From Epibacterium ulvae (GTDB lineage: Bacteria; Pseudomonadota; Alphaproteobacteria; Rhodobacterales; Rhodobacteraceae), in assembly GCF_018678075.1 (NCBI RefSeq), contig NZ_JAHHIR010000039.1:1-64000 (forward strand): a stretch of 64,000 nt of DNA, read 5' to 3'. Below the pieces are notes generated by a model, which did not search any database, was not told where the DNA came from, and saw only the letters and a list, made by a program, of their open reading frames with translations. Below are positions 34,268 to 44,400 of this stretch, piece by piece; within the stretch, counting starts at the first letter, position 1; each line of letters opens with the position of its first letter. Made by a program: the position numbers and the translations under genes.

Positions 34268-35329
34268 GTGAGCGAGATGAAGATGCACGATGTTCCTGAG
34301 GTGGTTGTTACCGGCGCGGTGCGCGACGAGGCTGAATTCAAGAACACATTTGAATTCCTCTTGGAACAACGCAGCCAGGGGAGGCTTGGCCGCATTGTCT
34401 TTTCGTCTTGGAAAACATTGGCTGAAACGGATGGACCCGTTTTAGAATGGTGCAAGGCGAAAGGGATCGAGGTCGTTCTGTCCCTGGAACCCCCTAAGAC
34501 AATGATGGGAAACTGCTGGAAACAGCATCGCGCCCTGTTGGCGGGGTTGAAAATGCTGGACCCCAATAAACCGGTTTTGAAGACACGGACCGACAAAGCC
34601 CAGGATCAGACACGGCTTGTCCTCCAAGAGTATCACAGCCTTGGACTGAGCGCGTGTACGTCGCCGGTGTTGGACTTTCGCGTTCTGTGCACCAAAGTGT
34701 CCACTTCCATGATGTTCAACATCGCAGATATGGTTTTTATTGGCCTTGGGCACGATCTCCTTAAGTTGATCAACTTCGAAGGATATTATGACGTTGTGGC
34801 CGTGCCCAGCACGATCAATGCGGAAATTCGGATGTTCTCGTGGCCCTTTGTGCAGCACTATGGGTTTGTTGAAGAATACTATCGCAACATGAATGTCCGG
34901 CGTGTGTCCACAAAGCTCATCTCCGCCGAGGGGCGGGGGTATATTCCGGCCTATTTGTTGGGGCTCCACGCGCGCTATTTCCAGCTGCTGCGCACGTGTT
35001 TTCAATTGCCAAGTGGGCCGGTGCATCGGCAGACGGTTCCGTTTTCGACCGTTTGGGCCAACCCGCCGGAAGGGCTTGGGTACCCATCTAAGTTGATTGA
35101 TGGCTTCCATATGGCGATTACCAATGATGCCATTCTCGACAAGATTGCCACGCTGGATTTCGCAGAAGATGCGCAATTGCTTCAGGTCCGCGATGCTTTG
35201 GAGAAAATCACCAATGCACCCTGCGATGGCGAGGTCCTGGCGTTATTTTCGTGGGATGAACTGGTGGATTTTGATCGGCGGGAAACCTCTGCTGGCCCGA
35301 TGTTGCGCCGGGATCCGATATTTTTCTGA
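34268..35329 (+). CDS. WavE-like lipopolysaccharide/capsule glycosyltransferase-type protein
   Basis: 353 residues with GTG 34268 or ATG 34277 as start. PEVVVTGAVRDEAEFKNTFEFL, then GRIVFSSWKTL, MGNCWKQHRALLAGLKML and PVLKTRTDKAQ follow the pattern of the WavE family (N-terminal strand and helix, STW-like motif, K-x-R-x-D). WavE is needed for core oligosaccharide of Vibrio cholerae and has a GT-A-like look, with no reaction established that I know. The last plus-strand gene of the island; beyond it an IS scar (35340-35577) meets the opposite operon. Confidence 0.62.
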   Translation: MSEMKMHDVPEVVVTGAVRDEAEFKNTFEFLLEQRSQGRLGRIVFSSWKTLAETDGPVLEWCKAKGIEVVLSLEPPKTMMGNCWKQHRALLAGLKMLDPNKPVLKTRTDKAQDQTRLVLQEYHSLGLSACTSPVLDFRVLCTKVSTSMMFNIADMVFIGLGHDLLKLINFEGYYDVVAVPSTINAEIRMFSWPFVQHYGFVEEYYRNMNVRRVSTKLISAEGRGYIPAYLLGLHARYFQLLRTCFQLPSGPVHRQTVPFSTVWANPPEGLGYPSKLIDGFHMAITNDAILDKIATLDFAEDAQLLQVRDALEKITNAPCDGEVLALFSWDELVDFDRRETSAGPMLRRDPIFF

Positions 35330-35339
35330 TAATGTTCTG

Positions 35340-35577
35340 ATTATGGTCAGCGTTCGATTTCGATCGCCCAGATTGCCGAGGAACGCCTTCTGTGCCTCCG
35401 TGAACTTCGATGCCTTCATGTGATTCCGCTCCCCTCCCAGCCTGGAAAAATTAGCGGAAAACTCCAGCTCCGAGCGATCCAGTTTTCAGGGAGCAGAGCA
35501 TTAATTCTTTGGCTTTAGGCAGCCATCTTGTCCATCATCTTTATCTGCAAGAATTCCATTGGGCTCAGGTCATCGGG
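35340..35577 (-). mobile_element. Remnants of an IS3-type element (transposase start and end fragments)
   Basis: On the minus strand an ATG at 35419 starts MKASKFTEAQKAF, the opening of IS3-family OrfA helix-turn-helix proteins, but similarity ends within about 15 residues. A second fragment (about 35577-35516) reads DDLSPMEFLQIKMMDKMAA then stop, in the form of a transposase C-terminus. It follows directly on the SGNH gene's stop codon. The order (an end before a start) suggests two deleted copies or a junction. Both pieces are too short to be functional. The assignment of the second fragment is weak. Confidence 0.45.
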
Positions 35578-36288
35578 TCAGGACGTGTGATCGAATATGG
35601 TGGTCTCGACAATAGATTGGGACACCAAGCGACCCCAGCCGGGGCTACCATGAATCTTGTCCCCCTTCATCGTCGAGTAGTAGGGCTGGGCCAGGGCAGT
35701 GGTTTCAGGGTCTCGGGAAAGATCTGAAACATCAATGAGTGGGACGCCAAGGGCGTCAAAACGCCTGTGCAGAACCGCACGAAGCGCGTCATGGACCTGG
35801 ACTTTGTAGTTTTTATTGTCGCGTGGGAGCGGGGAGACAATGTTCACTACGGGATGTCCTGCCTCTGTCAGCAGCTCGAAAAAATGAAGAATATGACCAA
35901 AAAAACCGGAAACGATTTTGTCCAGGACAGTATCTGAGATGAAATCTCGATCCGGGGTCGGGGCGGGGCACCATTGCGTCCACATCCAAGAGTGGACACA
36001 ATGTTCAATACAGGTGACCGAGCACAGGATCTGAGCCTCTACGTCCAAAATGTTTGTGACCTGCTGTCCTGTCAACGCTGTGACCCATTGCTCAAACAGA
36101 GCTTGGGCTTCGGGGCGCGTGAAGGTCAGGGGGGCTGTTTGGGAATGAAAATTCTCAAACCAGCCGGGGCCTAGGGGGAGTTGGCCACCGACGATATTGT
36201 GGCTGGTCAGCTGATTTTTTAATGCGGGTATGAAGACGTTACAGTGGCTGTCTCCCAGGACAAGAATATTAGAGCTCACGGTTTTCAT
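35578..36288 (-). CDS. SGNH-hydrolase-like protein
   Basis: 236 residues. ILVLGDSHCNVFIPAL is the block I nucleophile (GDSH), and KGDKIHGSPGWGRLV near the C-terminus has the D-x2-H of block V, so a Ser-His catalytic pair is present. No signal peptide is seen, so it is cytoplasmic unless exported otherwise. Such proteins in polysaccharide loci act as O-acetyl esterases or as acyl-transfer partners. It starts 20 bases inside the end of the GSCFA gene, so the two are translated from one message. Its stop is immediately followed by IS-like sequence, so the original 3' end may have been altered. Confidence 0.65.
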   Translation of the reverse strand: MKTVSSNILVLGDSHCNVFIPALKNQLTSHNIVGGQLPLGPGWFENFHSQTAPLTFTRPEAQALFEQWVTALTGQQVTNILDVEAQILCSVTCIEHCVHSWMWTQWCPAPTPDRDFISDTVLDKIVSGFFGHILHFFELLTEAGHPVVNIVSPLPRDNKNYKVQVHDALRAVLHRRFDALGVPLIDVSDLSRDPETTALAQPYYSTMKGDKIHGSPGWGRLVSQSIVETTIFDHTS

Positions 36289-37360
36289 TCCCTAAAAGCA
36301 TTTCATCACAGATGGTTTGTTGTTCCGCCGCAAAACGGTCTGCGGCTTCTTTGGCCGCTGCCGCCGTGTTGGGGGCAGGTGGTGTGATGTGGGGTGCGGG
36401 GACGGTCTTTTGATCTGCCTGATGGGCAGAGAAGAAGAGGTCCATTGCAGCGGCAATTCCGTCGGGTGAGGGGTCGCGCATGTTGTCCTGATAGAACTGT
36501 CCTTTGAACAAAGGGCTGGTGAATATTTCATAGGATGGAAAATAGTCGACATCGGGAAATTGGTCGCAGACTGTGCCTGCCACAGCGCGCAGGACCGATT
36601 TTGAGTAGCTGGTCGCACAAATCACGTTGTGTGCGGTGGCCGTGGCTTCCAGAGGTACGGGGGAGACCGTTAGAATGAATTTTAGATCCGGATTCTGGGA
36701 CTTAAGGAAGCGGCGTAATGTGCAAAAGCTTTCCAGGTTTTCACTGAAACCGGTATTGGAAAACGCATATTTTTCATCGTCGAAGACACCGGCATTGACA
36801 CCTGGGCACAGAGGAAAGACGGTTCCATCCTCTTGGCTGATCCACGTTTCCGTCAGCCCAAGTGTGAAAATAAGAACGTCCGCGTGCAAAAACATCTCGC
36901 GCACTCTGCGCAGGTGGCTCGCACGTGCAGCCTGGGCATCTTCTATGGAGGCAAAGCCGTTTGGTTCTATGGTGCTGCGCAGCGGGTCAAAAAAGCGGCT
37001 GTCTTTTTCCCAGAAGGGTTCGCTCGTTTCGAATTGGCCGAAGCTTCTCAACGCAAGTTGGTGCAGCTGTTCCAAAGTGTAGATATTGCCGAACCGAGCT
37101 GAAAACAGCTCATAGCCGAACGATTTGCGCTCGACCTCGGGAAAGAAGGGGGGGGCGGTTTCAAAATCGACAAATTGATATCCGTTTTGAATAAGATGGC
37201 GCCGTATATTCTGTGCGAAACAGCTGCCGGCTGCGGCCACTTTGGTCGATTTTGCAATTTTGAATTTCGGGGTGTAAAACGTAGACAGAGCGCGCGCCGT
37301 ATCCTTGGCTGCTGCAGTTCTCCAAAAGTGTTTTCGCTTTTGCTTACGATAAGGGGTCAT
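36269..37360 (-). CDS. GSCFA-domain protein
   Basis: About 363 residues from ATG 37360, which overlaps the preceding stop (ATGA 37357-37360); the longer open frame upstream to 37678 lies inside the previous gene. VAAAGSCFAQNIRRHL gives the family its name, FGNIYTLEQLHQLALRSFG and TLGLTETWISQEDGTVFPLCPG are the other conserved blocks, and FILTVSPVPLEATA follows. GSCFA proteins have an SGNH-like fold and are common in capsule and O-antigen clusters, probably as acyl-modifying enzymes. An Ala/Pro-rich linker and helical tail make up the last 70 residues. Next in the operon is another SGNH protein. Confidence 0.8.
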   Translation of the reverse strand: MTPYRKQKRKHFWRTAAAKDTARALSTFYTPKFKIAKSTKVAAAGSCFAQNIRRHLIQNGYQFVDFETAPPFFPEVERKSFGYELFSARFGNIYTLEQLHQLALRSFGQFETSEPFWEKDSRFFDPLRSTIEPNGFASIEDAQAARASHLRRVREMFLHADVLIFTLGLTETWISQEDGTVFPLCPGVNAGVFDDEKYAFSNTGFSENLESFCTLRRFLKSQNPDLKFILTVSPVPLEATATAHNVICATSYSKSVLRAVAGTVCDQFPDVDYFPSYEIFTSPLFKGQFYQDNMRDPSPDGIAAAMDLFFSAHQADQKTVPAPHITPPAPNTAAAAKEAADRFAAEQQTICDEMLLGNENREL

Positions 37361-40197
37361 ATATTGTCCTGCCTCAACTTGGAATGAATGAAGTGTGACA
37401 AACGCAGTCTGGCCAAGACGGCGGTAAAATATTCTTGACGGTACAAAAACAGCCAGACCCCTGCCAGCCAGGTCATGTTGACGAGGCTGCTCAGTGGAAC
37501 GGCAAACAGTATGACAAGGCTGAAAGCCAAGAAGAAAAAGGCCCGTGCCCCATATTTTGGCGTATGGGCGCGATCCCCTTGGAAACGGTAAATCAAATAA
37601 TTCGGCCAATGGCGGTAGACTTGAGCGATGATGAGGACCACGCCTGCCACAGAGGTGGGGAAAATCAGCCCGTAGCACAGAAGCTTAAATGCATGCAGAC
37701 TCCAGAATGTATATATCCTATGTCGCTCTGGAGCATGGTTATGCAGGTGAAACAGGCCGCGTTGTGCTGCCAGAACCCCGCACCAAATCAACAGAAGGAT
37801 ACAGAATTCCGCGCCAGAAGATAGTGTGTCCGCAGATGTGACAAACGGCGCGAGCAGGGGAGACGTGATGCCTGCGCGCTGGGCCAGAGCTGTCCCCAGC
37901 GCGCCTAGAACGGTTGCCCAGATCCAAACCGCAGGCTGTAAAGGGTAGTCTTTGAACTTCTGCATATTGGGGCTGACATTGGGAGTTGCCTCCTTTTGGG
38001 CAGCGACGAAATCATTCTCCCAATATCCGATCTCGTAGACTGCATTGAAGGAGATAAAATAGCATAGACAGGACAGGGCCACCAAAAGTGCGCTTGGGAT
38101 CAGTGCGACAAATTCAGCCAGTCCTAATGTGCTGAAAGAGGTGAGTGCTGGGAAGACTGCGAGCGCAAATGCAGCGAGGATGACCGGGAAATCTTCCTGA
38201 AACCGGTGCCGTTTGACGACATTCGCACCCGCGTATTTGCCTCTGTCCGTCAAGACAAACGGGAAATAATGCGCGAGTGGATCTGCCTTGTTCTTGCGAT
38301 CCTGCCAATCGATCAGAAAGGCCTTGCGCGTATTGTTCAGCAGATCGTCGTCGTCTCTTGAGTCCGTGATGATGATGCTTTGGTCTGGGGAAAATTCGGA
38401 AATCCGTTGGGCACAGGTTGCCAGTTTCCCGCGTCGGCGAATATCGTGGGGCCCGGGGAGCACATGTCCACAAATCAGCTGGACATCTTTGAGCCCCATT
38501 GCATTTAGCAAAGGCCGCAACAACCAAGGGTGGCCGAGCGAAACAATAGCTATGCGTTTGGAATCCATAGACGTGAGGCGCTCGAGCAATGCAAAATTGA
38601 CCATTCTTTCTACATAGCCAGGCGCTGCCTTACTCCATGACCAAAGTGTCCAGGGCATGAAGAACAGGCAGCAGGTGATCCGGATTGGGTCATAGAACTC
38701 ATGTTGTTGGATGCCGCGCCGAGCAAGAGCTTTCCACGGGATGAGCCAGGTCACCAGCCAGTGCAAGACAACAAACCCCCAGTTCGGGCGGACTTGCTGC
38801 AGGAACAGCTCAGTCGAGTTTGCAAACATCAGCGTGTGATCGAAATCTACTAAAAAGCGGTTCTGTGTATCTGTGCCCAGGGTTTGGAACAATTCCGCGC
38901 GGTTCGTGTTGACCCGGTCATCATTATATTGATGCGTCGCGCGCACCGCTGTCTGGATGTTGGGCATCTCTCCAAAGCAATCGAACATAATGTCGCGCAC
39001 GGTATCGACGGGCCGACGAAAGGCTGCATCTGCGTTTGGCCCAGATGTGAGATAGGACGTCAGGGCGTAGCCGATAAAGGTCGTGAACCTGTGTCGGCGG
39101 TTTTCCAAATTTTCATGCGCCAGTGCGGCCTCCAACGCCGGGCGGATTTCGGTTTGAGCATCATACGTAATGTTCTTGAAAGAAAATTGGTCCCGTCCCA
39201 TTTGCAGAACTGGCTGTCCCTGGGCCATGGCTGTGACGATCAGGCCACTGCCGGTTGAGGCGACGACATCAGCATGGGCCATCACATCACGATAGTCGTG
39301 GTCGATGACAAAGAGATTGTTTCCCACTTGCTCGGGGAGGTCCAGCTCACGGAAGGAGGGGTGGGGCTTGAAGACCACATCACATTCCGGCGCGGTCTCG
39401 GCCAGGGCGATTGCGGCGTCGAGACTGCTGTCATAGAGGGGGACATGTTTGCGTTGGTCCTCTATACCAGCTGGTATAAAGCCAAGCGACAGATCATCTG
39501 GTGGAAAAAAGCCAATCAGCGGGCGGGCGGTGGCTTTTTTGTGCTCCAGAATGGCAGCAAACCGAGGATCGCGGTTTTGCGCGTACCGTGACATGTCTTC
39601 GAATGGGTGCGTACCGAGATAAGAGCGACCGAGTTCATGCAGGCGTTGCTCATCTGCGCCTATAAGGTCTTCATAAGAACGTTCAACCAGATCGGAATGT
39701 CCAACAAGTCCACCTGGTTCGATAAACCAGGAGTTGTTTAGGAAGCCGCGTTCCATGAGGTAAACTGAACAGCCTCTCTGGCGGGCAAGCTCTCCTAGAA
39801 CACCACTATGGGGGCATAAAGTGTTCCATGACAGGATCAGATCGGGCTGGAACGTATCTAGGACATGGGACGTAAACCGCTCAAGGATGTCGAGCAGCTG
39901 GGCTGGGGTGCGATCGGTTCCTTGCAGGGACAGTTGGGCAATACGGGCGATCCAGATCTCACGCTGTGCCTCAGGCAGACGCTGCGCGGAATTGATCTCT
40001 TTGAGATCGTATTGTTTCTCGATGTTCGCAATGACCCAGTCAAAGGGATGGTGAAACGTTTGAAGATCTGGGTGTGACTGTGGTGAGAAGAATGAGAATT
40101 TTGCGTCAGTGGCCTCAAAGGCATCCCGCAGGCCGCGAAAGAACTTTGCGTCCTGTTCTTCTACTTTGGCCAGGTTGAATGCGATGACGTTTTTCAT
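37357..40197 (-). CDS. Three-domain fusion: capsule glycosyltransferase, HAD phosphatase and UbiA-like membrane domain
   Basis: 946 residues. Residues 1-410 look like a capsule polysaccharide synthase/KpsS-type GT-B glycosyltransferase (CDVVFKPHPSF 272-282, HADVVASTGSGLIVTAMAQGQPV 308-330). Residues 445-635 are a HAD domain with all four motifs: DFDHT 451-455, Ser553, Lys591 and TDSRDDDD 611-618. Residues 670-946 have about seven to nine hydrophobic helices and YEIGYWENDFVAAQKE near 721-736, which recalls the first Asp-rich motif of UbiA prenyltransferases, though only part of it is kept. HAD-UbiA fusions are known and resemble decaprenylphosphoryl-ribose enzymes. A glycosyltransferase in front is unusual. 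It may build a lipid-linked primer (inference). Confidence 0.72.
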   Translation of the reverse strand: MKNVIAFNLAKVEEQDAKFFRGLRDAFEATDAKFSFFSPQSHPDLQTFHHPFDWVIANIEKQYDLKEINSAQRLPEAQREIWIARIAQLSLQGTDRTPAQLLDILERFTSHVLDTFQPDLILSWNTLCPHSGVLGELARQRGCSVYLMERGFLNNSWFIEPGGLVGHSDLVERSYEDLIGADEQRLHELGRSYLGTHPFEDMSRYAQNRDPRFAAILEHKKATARPLIGFFPPDDLSLGFIPAGIEDQRKHVPLYDSSLDAAIALAETAPECDVVFKPHPSFRELDLPEQVGNNLFVIDHDYRDVMAHADVVASTGSGLIVTAMAQGQPVLQMGRDQFSFKNITYDAQTEIRPALEAALAHENLENRRHRFTTFIGYALTSYLTSGPNADAAFRRPVDTVRDIMFDCFGEMPNIQTAVRATHQYNDDRVNTNRAELFQTLGTDTQNRFLVDFDHTLMFANSTELFLQQVRPNWGFVVLHWLVTWLIPWKALARRGIQQHEFYDPIRITCCLFFMPWTLWSWSKAAPGYVERMVNFALLERLTSMDSKRIAIVSLGHPWLLRPLLNAMGLKDVQLICGHVLPGPHDIRRRGKLATCAQRISEFSPDQSIIITDSRDDDDLLNNTRKAFLIDWQDRKNKADPLAHYFPFVLTDRGKYAGANVVKRHRFQEDFPVILAAFALAVFPALTSFSTLGLAEFVALIPSALLVALSCLCYFISFNAVYEIGYWENDFVAAQKEATPNVSPNMQKFKDYPLQPAVWIWATVLGALGTALAQRAGITSPLLAPFVTSADTLSSGAEFCILLLIWCGVLAAQRGLFHLHNHAPERHRIYTFWSLHAFKLLCYGLIFPTSVAGVVLIIAQVYRHWPNYLIYRFQGDRAHTPKYGARAFFFLAFSLVILFAVPLSSLVNMTWLAGVWLFLYRQEYFTAVLARLRLSHFIHSKLRQDNI

Positions 40198-40240
40198 GAT
40201 GTGACGTAGCCTTTAGAAAGGTGTACTGAAATGACCCGCA

Positions 40241-41395
40241 TTAGCTGATCCTTTGATGACAGCTGGAGAGATAATTGCCCCCCAAATGCGCCAATATCTG
40301 ATCCAAAAACCGGTCTAGATGCGGGTCTGTCCCAGCAAAGACCACGCAGCTTTCTGCCAGAAGATCGGGGGTGATGTCTTTTTTTATGTGTTGGCCAGTA
40401 AAGGCTTGCTGCGCGAGCCAGTAACGAAATGGCACACCGCGCATATGCGCCGGATCCTGTGGGGAGGGGAGAGCGAGCTGTGCTTTATCATTTCCCAGAA
40501 CAGTGAGTGTTTTGGTATTGGCGGTCTCTTGCGCGCGGGCTAGCAAATCGGCGATTGCCGGGGCGGGCAATCGCCCATCTTCGGAGTTTGGCAAATTGAA
40601 CCAGTGGCGGCACAGGGCCACGACGCCCTGGCACTGGGATGTGTCCCGTCTGTTAAAACTGATCGACAGACCGCCTTGGCTGGTCTGGAGAAGGGGGTGA
40701 TCGGCCCGCGGAACAAGAGTCAGGGCATAGCTGTTCACGACATCCAGCTTTTCGGCTTGGAAGAAGAGGGATAGAACGGGCGTTTGCTGCAAATATGCAG
40801 CCGCTTGGGCGCTTTCACGGCAGAGCGGTATGCATAACACTGCTGGAAAGCGGCGAAAAACAGCATCAATCCGATTTGCAGTGTCCCGTGGCGCGGCTGG
40901 GTCACTCAGCACGGTCATCTGCCGTGTCAGCTCGAAAATTGGACGTGGGCTGAGCCGAGTTTCGCCCTCTTTGTCTTCGAGCAGAAGAAGGAAAATGTTC
41001 AGATGATCTTTCACAAAGGGTTGTAAGGTCTGGAACCAGTGAAAGAAGCGTTTGATACGGTTGGCAGAGATCATCACGCAGATGGATTTCCCGCTCTCAG
41101 CAGCTGTCCACAGGTTGTGGTTGACGGGGAGGGGGGCGCTGTCTTCTGATAACCAGACTCTACCTTCGAAGATGTTGGGGCTATCCAGGCCTTCGAGACG
41201 TACAAGGTGAGGCGTGTTTGTGTTGTACAGGGCGGAGAAGGAAAACCCTGCTTTCAGATCCGTCGCAGAAAAGTCACCGATGAGCTGGAGATCGGCCCAG
41301 ACCCTGTATGCCCCCTCAGAGATCTCAGGGAATTGGATGGTCATGCGTCGGCTGCCAACATCAAAGGTGGCCTGTAGGGTTGAAGAATAGGTCAT
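40241..41395 (-). CDS. Hypothetical protein of the capsule island
   Basis: 384 residues with no signal peptide or membrane helix. The first 140 or so residues are rich in beta strands (MTIQFPEISEGAYRVWADLQLIG, FEGRVWLSEDSAPLP), and a Leu-rich stretch KDHLNIFLLLLEDKEGE precedes an alpha/beta part ending GVPFRYWLAQQAFTGQHI. I do not recognise the family. It lies 6 bases after the 1201-residue glycosyltransferase gene and 43 before the fusion gene, so it is co-expressed with them. Its job may be to modify or recognise the glycan, but nothing in the sequence proves this. Confidence 0.6.
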   Translation of the reverse strand: MTYSSTLQATFDVGSRRMTIQFPEISEGAYRVWADLQLIGDFSATDLKAGFSFSALYNTNTPHLVRLEGLDSPNIFEGRVWLSEDSAPLPVNHNLWTAAESGKSICVMISANRIKRFFHWFQTLQPFVKDHLNIFLLLLEDKEGETRLSPRPIFELTRQMTVLSDPAAPRDTANRIDAVFRRFPAVLCIPLCRESAQAAAYLQQTPVLSLFFQAEKLDVVNSYALTLVPRADHPLLQTSQGGLSISFNRRDTSQCQGVVALCRHWFNLPNSEDGRLPAPAIADLLARAQETANTKTLTVLGNDKAQLALPSPQDPAHMRGVPFRYWLAQQAFTGQHIKKDITPDLLAESCVVFAGTDPHLDRFLDQILAHLGGNYLSSCHQRIS

Positions 41396-41401
41396 GTGTT
41401 G

Positions 41402-44400
41402 TCAGTGCACCATGAAATTCAAGGAGGTTGGGAAAGCGGGGACGGCCCTGGAAGCTTCCCTTTCTGGGTGCACATAGACAAGCGTTGCGCGGTGAACTCC
41501 AGACGGTTTCTTGTGGTTCAATGTTGCTGTAATGGCTGGGATGTCGTCGCGGGTGTCAACGCGACGGTTGATCAGCGCAGGTGAGCCATTGATCATGACA
41601 TGCCAGCGAAACACATCATCGTCATCGGTGCCATACGGGAAAAGAAGCTGAACACCGGACAGCGGGAAAGAGGATTTGAACAGAGCCTCCAGGCGCAGTT
41701 CCGCGATGTCGTCCGTTTGGTGCCAAAGGGGCCCCACAGATTGTCCTTTTGTACTGACCTCAAGGCTGCGTTGCCGGATCTGGACCGGCCATTGCGCTTT
41801 CCAGACGCCGTTTGGAGCGCTGCCTGTTGCGGCTGGTTTCATATTGGGCAGCGGATTGGCGTGCCGGACGTCGGCAGGGGCCAAGACAGTATGCTGGGCT
41901 TTGCCGTTGGCATCATAAAGCGACAAAACATCGGTGGTATGTGCAGGCAGTGTGCTTGGGAGATACGAGAGTGACTGCACCCAGGTTCTGTCGGGGAGCG
42001 TTGTGGTTTGAGAGCGTCCCAGGACATAACCGACGAAACTATTGCGGCTGTAGGCCGAAAAGGTTCGGATATCTTCATCCCTTGTGACTTGGCGTGTTGT
42101 GGGAGAGATAATGCAGGTCCCAGGATGGGCGCTCAGCCCCTGATAGTACCAATTGGGCATCAGGTATGCTTCGGATTTTGTCGGCGGGCAGGCGAGCGGA
42201 AGCTTATCTGCGATTTGGCCGTTCACTCGGATCGTGACCTGGAAGGGGCCACCGTCGAACAGCCAGACTGGAAGTGGCACTTTGAATTTTCCTTCCAGCA
42301 AGGTGCCTGGCGCCGCATGCCAAATTCTGGTGGGCTGACCAACCGCAGTTTCGATTTCTATTTTGATCGCGCGAGGGGCTTTTGATGTGTGGGGAAACCG
42401 CAGTTTGAGCACAAGGTCTGGGCCCTTGACCTCGTAATGGACGATCTCTGGGGGGGAGGTATCGGTGGCGGGGGCTGCGGGCAGGTTTTCCAGCATGTCG
42501 ATGACATGCCTGTATACAAAATCCGGGGAAAAATAGGTGCCCAGAAAAGTCTCGGCGTGTTGTGCCAGTGCCTGCGCCTGGTCTGGGTTTTCAATCAGCT
42601 CACTGATGGTGTCCGCAAAGCGAGACAGTTCGACGACACGTAACGGCGCAGATGAGGGGAACCCCATAGCGCCGGCTGGAGTTGTGACCACGCAGCGTTT
42701 GTAGGCCAGACCTTCAAGCGATTTGATTTTGAAACCGGTGCCGAAATTCGTGGGATTGATGACGATACCGCATTTCTCATAAAGAGGTTCCAGACGCGGA
42801 ACAACGCCATGACAGGTGATCCGGCTGTCGTTGATATCCTTGAAGACTTCGCTGACCCGCCCGGCGATGTGCAGATGAATATTAGGATTGGAGGCTTTTA
42901 GCTGCGGCCAAACCTGGTTCAAAAATGCACGCAGCCCTTCGATATTTGGCTTGTAGCGTTGCCCGATGAACAGCAGCTGTGTCAGCTGTTCGGCGGTGGG
43001 AAGGACGCTGTCGGCATGAACCGCCAGAGTATGTTCGGCCGTGATGACAGTTTTCTGAGGGACGCAGTCCTGAAGAACGCGTTGTTCTTCGCTTTGGATG
43101 GCAATGATACCATCCGCATGCGTGAGAAGCTTTACTTCCTCTCGATAGGTGCAACGGCGGTCTTCCAAGTCAGATCCATGTTGCTGAGCGTTGCGGGCTC
43201 TCAGATGCTGGACATCATGCGCATCCAGAATAACCGGTCCCGACAGGCGTTCGGTGGCGTAGAGATTAAAGGCGAAATTCACGATTGTCGCGGCAGGCTC
43301 GTAGCAAATTTCCAGCGTCTCAAGAAGAGGCCCTAGACTGGCTTTGGCCTTCTTGAACATTTCATAATCCGGCGCGGAGTTCGGTGTGATGGTGCATTGG
43401 GGTACAAAAACGACCGCATCCGCATAGTCCTGCAATTCCTTGGCCGATCGATCGGTTGTCTCAGTGGCAAAATCGACGACCAATGCAACACGGTAGCCCT
43501 TCTTCCGCAGATGTTTGGCCATGGCATAAGACCGGGCCATCCCGCCGCCGGTGACTGGCCAGGATGTCATGCCCGTTGCATATACAACCCAAGGCGCATC
43601 TGCGCGCTCTACAGCGGACGGGAATTCATAATGCGCCCCGCCTTGGCTTGAGCGCCCGGACGGGCCCATGACTTGGGATGTGAGGTGTTTTTCACGAATG
43701 TTGGCCCGGCGTGTGTAAAGTTTACGGTCGCCGGAAAAATATTCGATTTGGACTTCTTTTTCCTTTGGGGTGTTGAGCAGGCTTGCCAGATAAAATCCGG
43801 TGCTTGGTTTGTCGGCAAAGTCGTGATTGTGGTTCAGAAATGTCCGGGATGCAGCCACAACGGTTCCGTCGACCAGCGCCTGCGCATGGGTGACGCCCAA
43901 AAAGCCGCACTCCCCCGAGACGACCAGATCCTGTGTCTCTGGGCAGAAATGTGCGGATGCAATCGAGGGGGCTTGCGTGTGGGACAGGACCAGCGGGACA
44001 ATGTCGCCAAAGTGCACGGCGCCTTTTATGTCTTCGACCAACAGCTCCAGAGGGCCGCTGGGGGATTCCGCTAGATTGAATATGGCTGTCGCCACCCATT
44101 CGGCGTTATGCGTGCTCAAAGCCTGAGGGGCTTTTGTCCCATTTGAAACGGAGGCGCTCGCGCTCAGGAAGAGTCCATCGGCGCCCTTGATATGCATCTT
44201 GATCGCAGACTCTAGCCCAGGGATGGCCACACAGACCGCAAGGAGACCATGTGCGGCGGTATATGATGCGACTATTGCATCCTGCGAGGAGGCGCGGCGG
44301 CGTACAAAGATATTGCTGGGCTCCCACTGCAGAGGTCGCTGTATTAGGACCTCGCCATCCGCTCCAAGGGCGCGCAATTCAGCTGTGTTTGAATGTTCGT

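Noticed and set aside
37361-37678. Longer N-terminus of the GSCFA gene
   Set aside because: The extension lies inside the preceding gene, and the ATGA overlap at 37357-37360 gives a better start.
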